This document shows positions 16,562 through 25,192 of a DNA stretch of 64,000 bases, piece by piece (the stretch's first letter is position 1; each line of letters opens with the position of its first letter). This stretch comes from Pseudomonas cichorii. Lineage in GTDB: Bacteria > Pseudomonadota > Gammaproteobacteria > Pseudomonadales > Pseudomonadaceae. Under the pieces are notes generated by a model, which searched no databases, had not been told where the DNA came from, and saw only the letters and a list, made by a program, of their open reading frames with translations. Made by a program: the position numbers and the translations under genes. The stretch spans positions 91,628 through 155,627 of the forward strand of contig NZ_BLVZ01000016.1 of assembly GCF_015471405.1 (NCBI RefSeq). The letters run 5' to 3'.

Positions 16562-17835
16562 TGCGAAGGTTTATCCGTCGAGCCCTCACCGAGGGCAAAA
16601 AGTTCCTGAGCCATGGCCAGCGCATCGACGCGGCCTTCGGCAGACAGCTTTTTAAGCTGAACGCTTGGAGCGTGCAGCAGTTTGTTGGTCAGGCCACGGG
16701 CCAGGTGAATCAATACTTCTTCTGCATTGCTGCCGTTGGCCAGCATACGCTGCGCCTTGCTCAGTTCCTCGTCGCGCAGCCGCTCGCTTTGCTGACGATA
16801 GGCACGCAGCACATCGACTGCCGCCAGCTCGCGCAGACGGGACATGAAGTCGTCGGCGCCAATACTGACCAGTTGTTCAGCCGCCAGGGCAGCACCCTGC
16901 CGGCTCTTGAGGTTTTCGGCGACCACTTCATGCAGATCATCGACGCTATACAGGTAAACGTCGTCCAACTCACCGACTTCAGGTTCGATATCGCGCGGAA
17001 CAGCGATATCCACCATGAAAATCGGCTTGTGCTTGCGCAGCTTCAAAGCACTTTCAACAGCGCCCTTGCCCAGAATCGGCAACTGGCTGGCTGTAGAGCT
17101 GATCACGATATCGCTGTTGACCAGTTCTGCCGGGATATCCGAAAGCAGTACCGCATGGGCTCCAAACTCGGCGGCCAGGATGCTGGCACGCTCCAGAGTC
17201 CGGTTGGCGACCACGATACGCTTGACGCCCAGGTCACGCAGGTGCCGGGCAACCAGAGTGATGGTCTCGCCCGCGCCGATCAGCAACGCCTGACTGCGCT
17301 GCAAATCGCTGAAAATCTGTTTTGCCAGGCTGACGGCGGCAAATGCGACCGATACAGGGTTTTCACCAATGGCCGTGTCGGTACGAACCTGCTTGGCCGC
17401 ACTGAACGTGGCCTGAAACAGGCGCCCGAGTAACGGACCAACGGTTCCGGCCTCACGGGCAACCGCATAGGCCGACTTCATCTGCCCGAGAATCTGCGGC
17501 TCTCCGAGTACCAGAGAGTCCAGCCCCGACGCTACGCGCATCATGTGACGCACGGCAGCATCGTCTTCATGTATGTAGGCGCTGGCGCGCAATTCATCCA
17601 GACTCAGTTGGTGATAGTCCGCCAACCACGCCAGAATGCTGTCAGCTGCGAGCTGGTCATGCTCGATATACAACTCGCTACGGTTACACGTCGAGAGAAT
17701 CGCGGCTTCGCGACTGCTGGTAAGACGGCAAAGCTGCTGCAAGGCCTCGACCAACTGTTCCGGCGTAAATGCAACGCGCTCGCGAACGTCGACCGAGGCA
17801 GTCTTATGGTTAATACCTAGAGCAAGGAAGGCCAT
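16558..17835 (-). CDS. hemA: Glutamyl-tRNA reductase
   Basis: A 425-residue enzyme that reduces glutamyl-tRNA(Glu) to glutamate-1-semialdehyde, the first committed step of C5 heme synthesis. The active-site cysteine is in LSTCNRSELY; other signatures are SGLDSLVLGEPQILGQMK and the NADPH fold LLIGAGETITLVARHL. It is the first gene of the minus-strand operon and diverges from the TPR lipoprotein gene over a roughly 190-base region that should hold both promoters. Confidence 0.97.
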   Translation of the reverse strand: MAFLALGINHKTASVDVRERVAFTPEQLVEALQQLCRLTSSREAAILSTCNRSELYIEHDQLAADSILAWLADYHQLSLDELRASAYIHEDDAAVRHMMRVASGLDSLVLGEPQILGQMKSAYAVAREAGTVGPLLGRLFQATFSAAKQVRTDTAIGENPVSVAFAAVSLAKQIFSDLQRSQALLIGAGETITLVARHLRDLGVKRIVVANRTLERASILAAEFGAHAVLLSDIPAELVNSDIVISSTASQLPILGKGAVESALKLRKHKPIFMVDIAVPRDIEPEVGELDDVYLYSVDDLHEVVAENLKSRQGAALAAEQLVSIGADDFMSRLRELAAVDVLRAYRQQSERLRDEELSKAQRMLANGSNAEEVLIHLARGLTNKLLHAPSVQLKKLSAEGRVDALAMAQELFALGEGSTDKPSQ

Positions 17836-18061
17836 TCAGGGTCGCTGGTGGTGACGTGAAGCCAGCAATTGTCCTACTTCAATAAGCTCAGAACAACCAC
17901 TGCATATTATTGTCCCACTAGAATCGCTCGTTGCAGGCCCCTCTTGAGGCCGGCGACGCCGCCAAAACCGCTGTTGCAGTAGTTTTTCCACGGGTGGTGG
18001 GTTTTGCCAACATCCTTGTGTCATGATGCTCCAAACCGCAGGTAAGCCGCCTTTCTTATAT

Positions 18062-19789
18062 ATGACTAGATCCTCCGCGTTGTTCCTTGCCCTTGTCTTT
18101 CTCGGCGGCTGCCAGTCCATGGCCCCCGTCTCACAGCAACCTGTGACTGCACAGAAAGACACTCCTCCCGCGCCTGAAGCAAAGCCGCTGGTCTATGGCT
18201 CGTTCACTCAGGAAACCCTGGTAAGCCTGTTGAGCGCCGAGCTGGCCGGCCAACGCAACCGTTTCGATATTGCGCTGGATAATTACGTCACTCAGGCGAT
18301 CAAGACCCAGGACCCGGGCGTTTCCGAGCGCGCCTATCGCATAGCCGAGTATCTGGGGGCCGACCAGGCTGCTCTGGATACCGCCATGATCTGGGCACGC
18401 AACGACTCGACCAACCTGGAAGCGCAAAGGGCTGCCGCGATTCAGCTGGCACGCTCCGGACGCTATGACGACTCCATGATGTATATGGAGAAGGTCCTGC
18501 AGGGCCAGGGCGATACGCATTTCGACTTTCTGGCGCTCTCCGCAGCGGAAACCGACACTGATACCCGCAACGGCCTGCTCAAGAGCTTCGACCGGTTGCT
18601 GGGCAAGTACCCGAGCAATGGCCAGCTGATTTTCGGCAAGGCACTGCTGCTTCAGCAGAACGGTGACTCCGAGCAATCCCTGCGCCTGCTTGAAGACAAC
18701 CCGCCAAAGGATGGCGAAATCGCGCCAATCCTGCTGCGTACACGCCTCTTGCAAGGCATGGGTCGCGGCAAGGAAGGGTTGCCGATCCTGGAAAAAAGCC
18801 TCAAGAAATACCCCGAAGACAAACGCCTGCGCCTGACCTACGCCCGCATGCTGGTCGAACAGAACCGCATGGAAGATGCCAAGGTGCAGTTTTCCAGCCT
18901 TCTGCAGCAATATCCCGATGACGACGAGCTGCGTTTCTCGCTGGCACTGGTCTGCCTGGAAGCCAAGGCGTGGGACGAAGCAGCCGGTTATCTGGAAGAG
19001 CTGGTGGAGCGAGGCGCACATGTCGACTCCGCTCACCTGAACCTGGGCCGCATCCACGAAGAGCGCAATGATCCGCAAAGCGCTCTTGCCGAATACGCAC
19101 AGGTCGGGCCGGGCAGTGACTTCCTGTCTGCCCAGCTTCGCCAGAGTGACATTCTGATGAGCAACGGCAACGCCGCCGAAGCCTCGAAACGCCTCGCCGA
19201 AGCCCGCGATACTCAACCGGACTACGCGATCCAGCTGTATCTGATCGAAGCCGAAACCCTGACCAGCAACAATCAGCCCGATCGCGGCTGGCAAGTACTG
19301 AATCAGGCGCTCAAGCAATACCCGGACGATGTGAACCTGCTCTATACCCGCGCCATGCTGGCGGAAAAGCGTAATGATCTGGCGCAGATGGAGAAAGACC
19401 TGCGGGCGATCATCAAACGCGAGCCGGAAAACGCCATGGCCCTGAATGCTCTGGGTTATACCCTCTCGGATCGTACGACCCGCTATGCCGAGGCCAGGGA
19501 ACTGATCGAAAAGGCCCACAGCCTGACTCCCGATGACCCGGCCGTGCTCGACAGCCTGGGCTGGGTCAATTACCGCATGGGGAACCTGGACGAAGCCGAA
19601 CGCCTGCTGCGCATGGCACTCGAACGCTTCCCGGACCACGAAGTTGCCGCTCATCTGGGCGAAGTCCTGTGGGCCAAAGGCGAACAGCGTGAAGCCCGTA
19701 AAGTCTGGGGCAAAGCCCTTGAACAGCAACCTGACAGCCCTATTCTGCGTGGCACACTGCTGCGCCTGACCGGATCAGAGAATCTTTGA
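18062..19789 (+). CDS. TPR-repeat lipoprotein
   Basis: A protein of 575 residues from the chosen ATG. The lipoprotein signal MTRSSALFLALVFLGGC has a lipobox LGGC, and many tetratricopeptide repeats follow (for example LLSELDPP-like helices and ALNALGYTLSDRTTRY, VLDSLGWVNYRMGNLDEAERLL). It probably sits in the outer membrane as a scaffold. Starts at 18023 or 18026 are possible and would add 12 or 13 residues; no strong Shine-Dalgarno decides. It lies four bases upstream of lolB and is conserved at this place between hemA and lolB in Pseudomonas. Confidence 0.9.
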   Translation: MTRSSALFLALVFLGGCQSMAPVSQQPVTAQKDTPPAPEAKPLVYGSFTQETLVSLLSAELAGQRNRFDIALDNYVTQAIKTQDPGVSERAYRIAEYLGADQAALDTAMIWARNDSTNLEAQRAAAIQLARSGRYDDSMMYMEKVLQGQGDTHFDFLALSAAETDTDTRNGLLKSFDRLLGKYPSNGQLIFGKALLLQQNGDSEQSLRLLEDNPPKDGEIAPILLRTRLLQGMGRGKEGLPILEKSLKKYPEDKRLRLTYARMLVEQNRMEDAKVQFSSLLQQYPDDDELRFSLALVCLEAKAWDEAAGYLEELVERGAHVDSAHLNLGRIHEERNDPQSALAEYAQVGPGSDFLSAQLRQSDILMSNGNAAEASKRLAEARDTQPDYAIQLYLIEAETLTSNNQPDRGWQVLNQALKQYPDDVNLLYTRAMLAEKRNDLAQMEKDLRAIIKREPENAMALNALGYTLSDRTTRYAEARELIEKAHSLTPDDPAVLDSLGWVNYRMGNLDEAERLLRMALERFPDHEVAAHLGEVLWAKGEQREARKVWGKALEQQPDSPILRGTLLRLTGSENL

Positions 19790-19793
19790 CGTT

Positions 19794-20411
19794 ATGTTTT
19801 TGCGCCATGTAATCGTATTCAGCCTTATCGCCCTGCTTGCCGGCTGCGCCGGCATGACCTCCCGAGAAGCCCTTCAGGGCAAGGGCAACTCAGCGCAATG
19901 GCGCGAGCACAAACAACAACTGAGCAGCCTCGACGGCTGGCAGATCAACGGCAAGGTCGGTATTCGGGCCCCCAGGGATTCCGGCAGCGGCACCCTGTTC
20001 TGGCTGCAACGCCAGGATTATTACGACATTCGCCTCTCCGGCCCTTTGGGACGCGGTGCGGCACGCCTGACGGGTCGTCCTGGCGGCGTAAGCCTTGAAG
20101 TGGCCAACCAGGGCCGCTACGAAGCGACAACGCCGGAAACCCTGCTGCAAGACCAGTTGGGCTGGAAACTCCCGGTTTCCCATCTCGTCTGGTGGGTGCG
20201 CGGCCTTCCCGCCCCCGACAGCAAGAGCCGTCTGACACTGGATGACGACAGCCGACTGGCCAGCCTTGAACAGGATGACTGGCAGGTGGAATACCTCAGT
20301 TACATCGAGCAGAACGGTTACTGGTTGCCTGAGCGCATCAAACTGCATGGCCAGGATCTGGATGTCACGCTGGTCATCAAGGACTGGCAGCCTCGCAAAC
20401 TGGGGCAATGA
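19794..20411 (+). CDS. lolB: Outer-membrane lipoprotein LolB
   Basis: A 205-residue lipoprotein receptor that takes lipoproteins from LolA and inserts them into the outer membrane. The signal ends in the lipobox LLAGC. Body motifs WQINGKVGIRAPRDSGSGTLFWLQ and LPVSHLVWWVRGLP match the LolB fold. It is followed with a four-base overlap by ispE, the standard Pseudomonas arrangement. Confidence 0.95.
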   Translation: MFLRHVIVFSLIALLAGCAGMTSREALQGKGNSAQWREHKQQLSSLDGWQINGKVGIRAPRDSGSGTLFWLQRQDYYDIRLSGPLGRGAARLTGRPGGVSLEVANQGRYEATTPETLLQDQLGWKLPVSHLVWWVRGLPAPDSKSRLTLDDDSRLASLEQDDWQVEYLSYIEQNGYWLPERIKLHGQDLDVTLVIKDWQPRKLGQ

Positions 20412-21262
20412 ACATGAGCACGCCAAGCCTGACCCTGCCCGCTCCCGCCAAACTGAACCTGATGCTGCACATTCTTGGCCGTCGTCCTGACGGCTATCAC
20501 CAACTGGAAACCATTTTTCAGTTTCTCGACTACGGCGACGAACTCGGCTTCGCCGTTCGCGAGGACGGTGAAATCCGCCTGCAAACCGATGTCCCCGGCG
20601 TTCCTCACGACAGCAATCTGATCGTCAAGGCTGCCCGGGCATTACAGAAACAGTCCGGTTGCACACTGGGCATGGATATCTGGCTGGAAAAACGCCTGCC
20701 CATGGGGGGCGGCATCGGTGGCGGCAGTTCGGATGCAGCAACGACCCTGCTTGGCCTGAACCATCTGTGGAATCTTGGCTGGGATGAAGATCGCCTGGCT
20801 GCTCTGGGCCTGACGCTGGGGGCTGACGTCCCGGTTTTCGTGCGTGGACGTGCCGCATTTGCTGAGGGTGTCGGAGAAATCCTCACCCCTGTAAACCCCG
20901 AAGAACCGTGGTATTTGGTGCTTGTGCCGCAAGTATCTGTAAGTACAGCAGAAATTTTTTCAGATCCACTGTTGACACGTGACACGCCTCCCATTAAAGT
21001 GCGCCCCGTTCCCAAGGGAAACAGTCAAAACGACTGTAGAGCGGTTGTAGAGAAGCGTTATCCAGATGTACGTAACGCTTTGAATTTGCTAGGTAATTTT
21101 ACCGAAGCAAAATTAACCGGAACTGGAAGTTGTGTGTTTGGGGCCTTCCCAAACAAAGCTGAAGCTGATAAAGTCTCGGCCCTTCTTACAGAGACCCTTA
21201 CAGGGTTCGTAGCAAAAGGAAGCAACGTTTCGATGTTGCATCGCAAGCTACAAATTCTGTGA
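20408..21262 (+). CDS. ispE: 4-diphosphocytidyl-2-C-methyl-D-erythritol kinase
   Basis: A 284-residue GHMP kinase of the non-mevalonate isoprenoid pathway. It starts with LPAPAKLNLMLHILGRRPDGYH and has the ATP loop LPMGGGIGGGSSDAA; the C-terminal motif LTGTGSCVFGAF is present. From about 20930 the codon use changes to AT-rich and rare codons (TTA, AGA, ACA, GTA), unlike the first two thirds, although the protein remains intact. A strong sigma-70-like promoter lies inside this part (20971-20999). A second ATG at 20414 is possible. Confidence 0.95.
   Translation: MNMSTPSLTLPAPAKLNLMLHILGRRPDGYHQLETIFQFLDYGDELGFAVREDGEIRLQTDVPGVPHDSNLIVKAARALQKQSGCTLGMDIWLEKRLPMGGGIGGGSSDAATTLLGLNHLWNLGWDEDRLAALGLTLGADVPVFVRGRAAFAEGVGEILTPVNPEEPWYLVLVPQVSVSTAEIFSDPLLTRDTPPIKVRPVPKGNSQNDCRAVVEKRYPDVRNALNLLGNFTEAKLTGTGSCVFGAFPNKAEADKVSALLTETLTGFVAKGSNVSMLHRKLQIL
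20971..20999 (+). promoter_or_regulatory. Sigma-70-like promoter inside ispE
   Basis: A perfect -35 TTGACA (20971-20976) is followed after 17 bases by TAAAGT (20994-20999). It points toward tRNA-Gln and prs about 300 bases downstream and is the best promoter visible for them. It lies in the atypical AT-rich end of ispE. Confidence 0.5.
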
Positions 21263-21271
21263 AAAAGGAAT

Positions 21272-21288
21272 TGAGTGCCAGGCACTCA
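21272..21288. promoter_or_regulatory. 17-base palindrome before tRNA-Gln
   Basis: TGAGTGCC-A-GGCACTCA is a perfect inverted repeat with a one-base centre, ten bases after the ispE stop and 14 bases before tRNA-Gln. It could be an operator or a processing hairpin; with such a small loop and no T run it is not a terminator. Confidence 0.4.
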
Positions 21289-21302
21289 GATTGATTCAAT
21301 AC

Positions 21303-21377
21303 AGGGGCGTCGCCAAGCGGTAAGGCAGCAGGTTTTGATCCTGCCATGCGTTGGTTCGAATCCAGCCGCCCCTGCCA
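21303..21377 (+). tRNA. tRNA-Gln (anticodon TTG)
   Basis: A 75-base cloverleaf. The acceptor arms AGGGGCG and CGCCCCT pair perfectly, the discriminator is G and CCA is encoded at 21375-21377. The anticodon loop TTTTGAT gives TTG at 21335-21337. The TTCGAAT T-loop is present. The order ispE, tRNA-Gln, prs is conserved in Pseudomonas. Confidence 0.96.
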
Positions 21378-21423
21378 TTTTCTATACTCATCCAGGTATA
21401 CCCTCAGCCTCCAGGTACTGCGC

Positions 21424-22365
21424 GTGTCCAAGATGATGGTCTTTACGGGGAATGCTAACCCCGATCTGGCTCGGCGTGTAGTACGTCAGCTGCATATCCC
21501 ATTGGGTGATGTCTCTGTCGGCAAATTCTCCGACGGCGAAATCAGCACTGAGATCAATGAAAACGTCCGCGGTAAAGACGTCTTCATTATTCAGCCGACT
21601 TGCGCTCCGACTAACGATAACCTGATGGAACTCGTCGTGATGGCTGATGCCTTCCGCCGTTCCTCAGCGTCCCGAATCACTGCTGTGATTCCTTACTTTG
21701 GTTATGCCCGCCAGGATCGCCGTCCGCGCTCCGCACGTGTTGCAATCAGCGCGAAAGTCGTTGCTGACATGCTGACCGTGGTGGGTATCGACCGTGTTCT
21801 CACGGTTGATCTTCATGCTGACCAAATACAAGGTTTCTTCGATATTCCGGTAGATAACATCTACGGCTCCCCTGTCCTGGTGGATGACATCGAAGATCAG
21901 CGCTTTGAAAACCTGATGATCGTTTCCCCGGATATCGGCGGTGTCGTGCGTGCACGTGCTGTTGCCAAATCCCTGGGCGTTGATCTCGGGATCATCGACA
22001 AACGCCGCGAGAAAGCCAATCACTCCGAAGTGATGCATATCATCGGTGATGTCGAAGGGCGTACCTGTATTCTGGTCGATGACATGGTCGATACCGCCGG
22101 TACTCTGTGCCACGCGGCCAAGGCCCTGAAAGAGCATGGCGCTGCCAAGGTCTTTGCCTACTGCACACACCCTGTGCTGTCGGGTCGGGCGATCGAAAAC
22201 ATTGAAAATTCCGTGCTGGACGAACTGGTGGTCAGTAACACCATCCCGTTGTCCGCTGCTGCACAAGCCTGTAGCCGTATCCGTCAACTGGATATCGCAC
22301 CGGTAGTCGCTGAAGCGGTTCGCCGTATCAGCAACGAAGAATCGATCAGCGCGATGTTCCGCTAA
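21424..22365 (+). CDS. prs: Ribose-phosphate pyrophosphokinase
   Basis: A 313-residue enzyme that makes PRPP from ribose-5-phosphate and ATP. Motifs are MVFTGNANPDLARRV at the start, VDLHADQIQGFFDIP, and the PRPP loop CILVDDMVDTAGTL. The reading frame runs upstream through the tRNA, but the family start is the GTG at 21424. A strong terminator follows at 22402. Confidence 0.96.
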   Translation: MSKMMVFTGNANPDLARRVVRQLHIPLGDVSVGKFSDGEISTEINENVRGKDVFIIQPTCAPTNDNLMELVVMADAFRRSSASRITAVIPYFGYARQDRRPRSARVAISAKVVADMLTVVGIDRVLTVDLHADQIQGFFDIPVDNIYGSPVLVDDIEDQRFENLMIVSPDIGGVVRARAVAKSLGVDLGIIDKRREKANHSEVMHIIGDVEGRTCILVDDMVDTAGTLCHAAKALKEHGAAKVFAYCTHPVLSGRAIENIENSVLDELVVSNTIPLSAAAQACSRIRQLDIAPVVAEAVRRISNEESISAMFR

Positions 22366-22401
22366 GGGTTTTCCCTGGCATTCATCTCGTCGACGAAAAG
22401 C

Positions 22402-22438
22402 GCCCCGCCCTGACATTCGGTCAGGGCGGGGCTTTTTT
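22402..22438 (+). terminator. Rho-independent terminator after prs
   Basis: A perfect 13-base-pair stem (GCCCCGCCCTGAC with its complement), five-base loop ATTCG and a run of six T residues. Confidence 0.93.
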
Positions 22439-22501
22439 GCCCATATCGCTTTGGCGCTGGTCGCAAACGCCAGGCGAGTGTGGTTATTTTGGAGAAACAA
22501 A

Positions 22502-23095
22502 ATGAATGATTTCACTCTGAATGCTGAACTGCGTTCCGACCTGGGGAAAGGTGCGAGCCGCCGCCTGCGTCGTCTCGCAAGCCTGGTTCCAGCTGTTGTC
22601 TACGGTGCTGACAAAGCGCCTGAGTCCATCAGCATGCTGGCTAAAGAAGTTGCCAAACTGCTCGAAAACGAAGCTGCTTTCAGCCACGTTATCGAACTGA
22701 ACGTTGGTGGCACCAAGCAGAACGTCGTTATCAAGGCTCTGCAACGTCACCCGGCCAAAGGCCACGTACTGCACGCTGACTTCGTTCGCGTTGTTGCCGG
22801 TCAGAAACTGACTGCAGTCGTTCCTGTTCACTTCATCAACGAAGAAGCACCGGTCAAGAAAGGCGGCGAAGTCTCGCACACTACTTCTGAAGTAGAAGTG
22901 TCCTGCCTGCCTAAAGACCTGCCTGAGTTCATCGAAGTTGACCTGGCCAAGGCCGTCATCGGTACCATCATCCACCTGTCCGACCTGACCGCGCCTAAAG
23001 GCGTTGAGTTCGTCGCACTGGCGCATGGTAACGACCTGGCTGTTGCCAACGTTCACGCTCCACGTGTAGCACCAGAAGAAGGCGCTGCCGAGTAA
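22502..23095 (+). CDS. rplY: 50S ribosomal protein L25 (general stress protein Ctc form)
   Basis: A 197-residue L25 of the long CTC type: an N-terminal 5S-rRNA-binding domain (NAELRSDLGKGASRRLRR, VYGADKAPESI) and a C-terminal TL5-like domain (VPVHFINEEAPVKKGGEVSH). It binds 5S rRNA in the central protuberance. The ATG at 22502 has a GGAGAAAC ribosome site; the open frame from 22451 is not used. It is the first gene of the rplY-pth-ychF run. Confidence 0.95.
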   Translation: MNDFTLNAELRSDLGKGASRRLRRLASLVPAVVYGADKAPESISMLAKEVAKLLENEAAFSHVIELNVGGTKQNVVIKALQRHPAKGHVLHADFVRVVAGQKLTAVVPVHFINEEAPVKKGGEVSHTTSEVEVSCLPKDLPEFIEVDLAKAVIGTIIHLSDLTAPKGVEFVALAHGNDLAVANVHAPRVAPEEGAAE

Positions 23096-23260
23096 TTCAT
23101 TTACTTGGTAACGTCGGAGTTGCTCAGGAAACATCGCGAGCGATAGCAGGCAAAGCGGGCGAGATCGCGGAGTTTACATCATGGTAAATGAGCACTTTTC
23201 GTCCACAACTGCCGTTTTCGCAAGCGGTGTTATCCACAACTCCAAGGAAGAGCCCCTGTC

Positions 23261-23845
23261 GTGACCGCCATAAAACTGATCGTTGGCCTGGGAAACCCTG
23301 GCACAGAATACGAACAGACCCGGCATAACGCAGGGGCTCTTTTCGTTGAGCGTATTGCTGCGGCGCAACGAGTCAACCTCGTTCCCGAGCGCAAATTCTT
23401 TGGCCTGACCGGACGCTTCACGCATCAGGGTCAGGATGTTCGTCTGCTGATTCCTACCACCTACATGAACCGCAGCGGTCAGGCTGTAGCGGCACTCGCC
23501 AGCTTCTATCGCATTGCGGTCGACTCCATTCTGGTAGCGCATGACGAACTCGACCTGCCTCCCGGCGTTGCCAAACTGAAAGTTGGCGGCGGGCATGGCG
23601 GTCATAACGGCCTGCGCGACATCATCGCGCAGCTCGGTAACCAGAACACTTTCCATCGCTTGCGGCTTGGCATCGGCCACCCAGGCGATGCCAGCAAGGT
23701 ATCCGGTTTCGTCCTGGGTCGAGCGCCACGCGCCGAACAGGAAAAACTGGATGCCAGTATCGACTTTGCCCTCGGCGTGCTGCCGGATATCTTCGCCGGT
23801 GAATGGAACCGGGCGATGAAAAACCTGCACAGCCAGAAGGCCTGA
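23261..23845 (+). CDS. pth: Peptidyl-tRNA hydrolase
   Basis: A 194-residue enzyme that frees tRNA from dropped-off peptidyl-tRNA. The catalytic His lies in QTRHNAGALFV; other signatures are LIVGLGNPGTEYEQTRHN, PTTYMNRSGQAV and GGHGGHNGLRDI. It starts with GTG, preceded by AAGGAAG. It is 165 bases after rplY and 21 bases before ychF. Confidence 0.96.
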   Translation: MTAIKLIVGLGNPGTEYEQTRHNAGALFVERIAAAQRVNLVPERKFFGLTGRFTHQGQDVRLLIPTTYMNRSGQAVAALASFYRIAVDSILVAHDELDLPPGVAKLKVGGGHGGHNGLRDIIAQLGNQNTFHRLRLGIGHPGDASKVSGFVLGRAPRAEQEKLDASIDFALGVLPDIFAGEWNRAMKNLHSQKA

Positions 23846-23866
23846 CATCACTCGAGGGTAAACACC

Positions 23867-24967
23867 ATGGGATTCAACTGCGGCATCGTCGGCCTGCCTA
23901 ACGTCGGCAAGTCCACCCTGTTCAACGCCCTGACCAAATCCGGCATTGCGGCAGAGAACTTCCCCTTCTGCACGATCGAACCCAACACCGGTATCGTGCC
24001 GATGCCCGATCCACGTCTGGATGCCCTGGCCGCCATCGTGAAACCCGAGCGCGTCCTGCCGACCACCATGGAGTTCGTCGACATCGCCGGTCTGGTTGCC
24101 GGTGCCTCAAAAGGTGAAGGCCTGGGTAACAAGTTCCTGGCCAACATCCGTGAAACCGATGCCATCGCCCACGTGGTCCGCTGCTTTGAAGACGAGAACG
24201 TCATTCACGTTTCCAACAGCGTCGACCCCAAGCGCGATATCGAAATCATCGACCTCGAACTGATCTTTGCCGACCTCGACAGTTGCGAGAAACAACTGCA
24301 GAAAGTCACTCGCAACGCCAAGGGCGGTGACAAGGATGCAGTGGCCCAGAAAGCCGTGCTCGAAAAACTCATCGCCCACTTCACTGAAGGCAAGCCTGCA
24401 CGCAGCCTGATGAAAAGCATGAGCGCTGACGAGAAGCTGGTAATCCGTGGCTTCCACCTGCTGACCAGCAAGCCTGTGATGTACATCGCCAACGTTGCCG
24501 AAGACGGTTTCGAGAACAACCCGTTCCTGGACGTCGTCCTGGCCATCGCTGAAGAAGAAGGCGCGATTGTCGTACCGGTCTGCAACAAGATCGAAGCTGA
24601 AATCGCCGAGCTTGAAGAAGGCGAAGAAAAAGACATGTTCCTCGAAGCCCTGGGCCTCGAAGAGCCTGGCCTGAACCGCGTGATTCGCGCCGGTTACGAA
24701 CTTCTCAACCTGCAAACCTACTTTACCGCTGGCGTAAAAGAAGTCCGTGCCTGGACCGTCCGTGTAGGCGCCACCGCGCCACAAGGCGCTGCCGTGATCC
24801 ACACCGACTTCGAAAAAGGCTTCATCCGCGCCGAAGTCATTGCCTACGAAGACTTCATCCAGTTCAAGGGCGAAGCCGGTGCCAAGGAAGCCGGCAAATG
24901 GCGCCTGGAAGGCAAGGAATACATCGTCAAAGATGGCGACGTGATGCACTTCCGCTTCAACGTCTGA
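23867..24967 (+). CDS. ychF: Redox-regulated ATPase/GTPase YchF
   Basis: A 366-residue Obg-family protein. The P-loop GLPNVGKSTLFNAL, the switch motif VDIAGLV and the C-terminal TGS-like domain (VRAWTVRVGATAPQGA) are clear. YchF binds ATP rather than GTP and associates with ribosomes; it is linked to oxidative-stress control. A terminator follows directly, and in other Pseudomonas genomes tRNA-Met is next; here about 14 kb of other genes intervene. Confidence 0.96.
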   Translation: MGFNCGIVGLPNVGKSTLFNALTKSGIAAENFPFCTIEPNTGIVPMPDPRLDALAAIVKPERVLPTTMEFVDIAGLVAGASKGEGLGNKFLANIRETDAIAHVVRCFEDENVIHVSNSVDPKRDIEIIDLELIFADLDSCEKQLQKVTRNAKGGDKDAVAQKAVLEKLIAHFTEGKPARSLMKSMSADEKLVIRGFHLLTSKPVMYIANVAEDGFENNPFLDVVLAIAEEEGAIVVPVCNKIEAEIAELEEGEEKDMFLEALGLEEPGLNRVIRAGYELLNLQTYFTAGVKEVRAWTVRVGATAPQGAAVIHTDFEKGFIRAEVIAYEDFIQFKGEAGAKEAGKWRLEGKEYIVKDGDVMHFRFNV

Positions 24968-25008
24968 TGCCTGCCGTGGGTTGCCACGGATGCTGATGAA
25001 CTCTCAAA

Positions 25009-25042
25009 GCCCCCGTAATCGCCATGCGATTCGGGGGTTTTG
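25009..25042 (+). terminator. Rho-independent terminator after ychF
   Basis: The stem GCCCCCG..AATCGC pairs with GCGATT.CGGGGG with one bulged T, loop CAT, then TTTT. It marks the end of the core operon and the left limit of the accessory DNA. Confidence 0.88.
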
Positions 25043-25192
25043 TGTTTCTTCAGGCCGCATAGTCATGCATATGGTGGACAGAGTCGATAGCACATGCACA
25101 GGAAACAAACTGTTCACTTTCGTAGGGATCAGGCTAGAGATTTATGCGAACATGCCACCGAACAGGAGCTGTAACGAGAAAGGATCTCAGCG

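Noticed and set aside
18131..19729. 532-codon antisense frame in the TPR lipoprotein gene
   Set aside because: Same effect of GC-rich codon use; the TPR and lipobox signals are on the plus strand.
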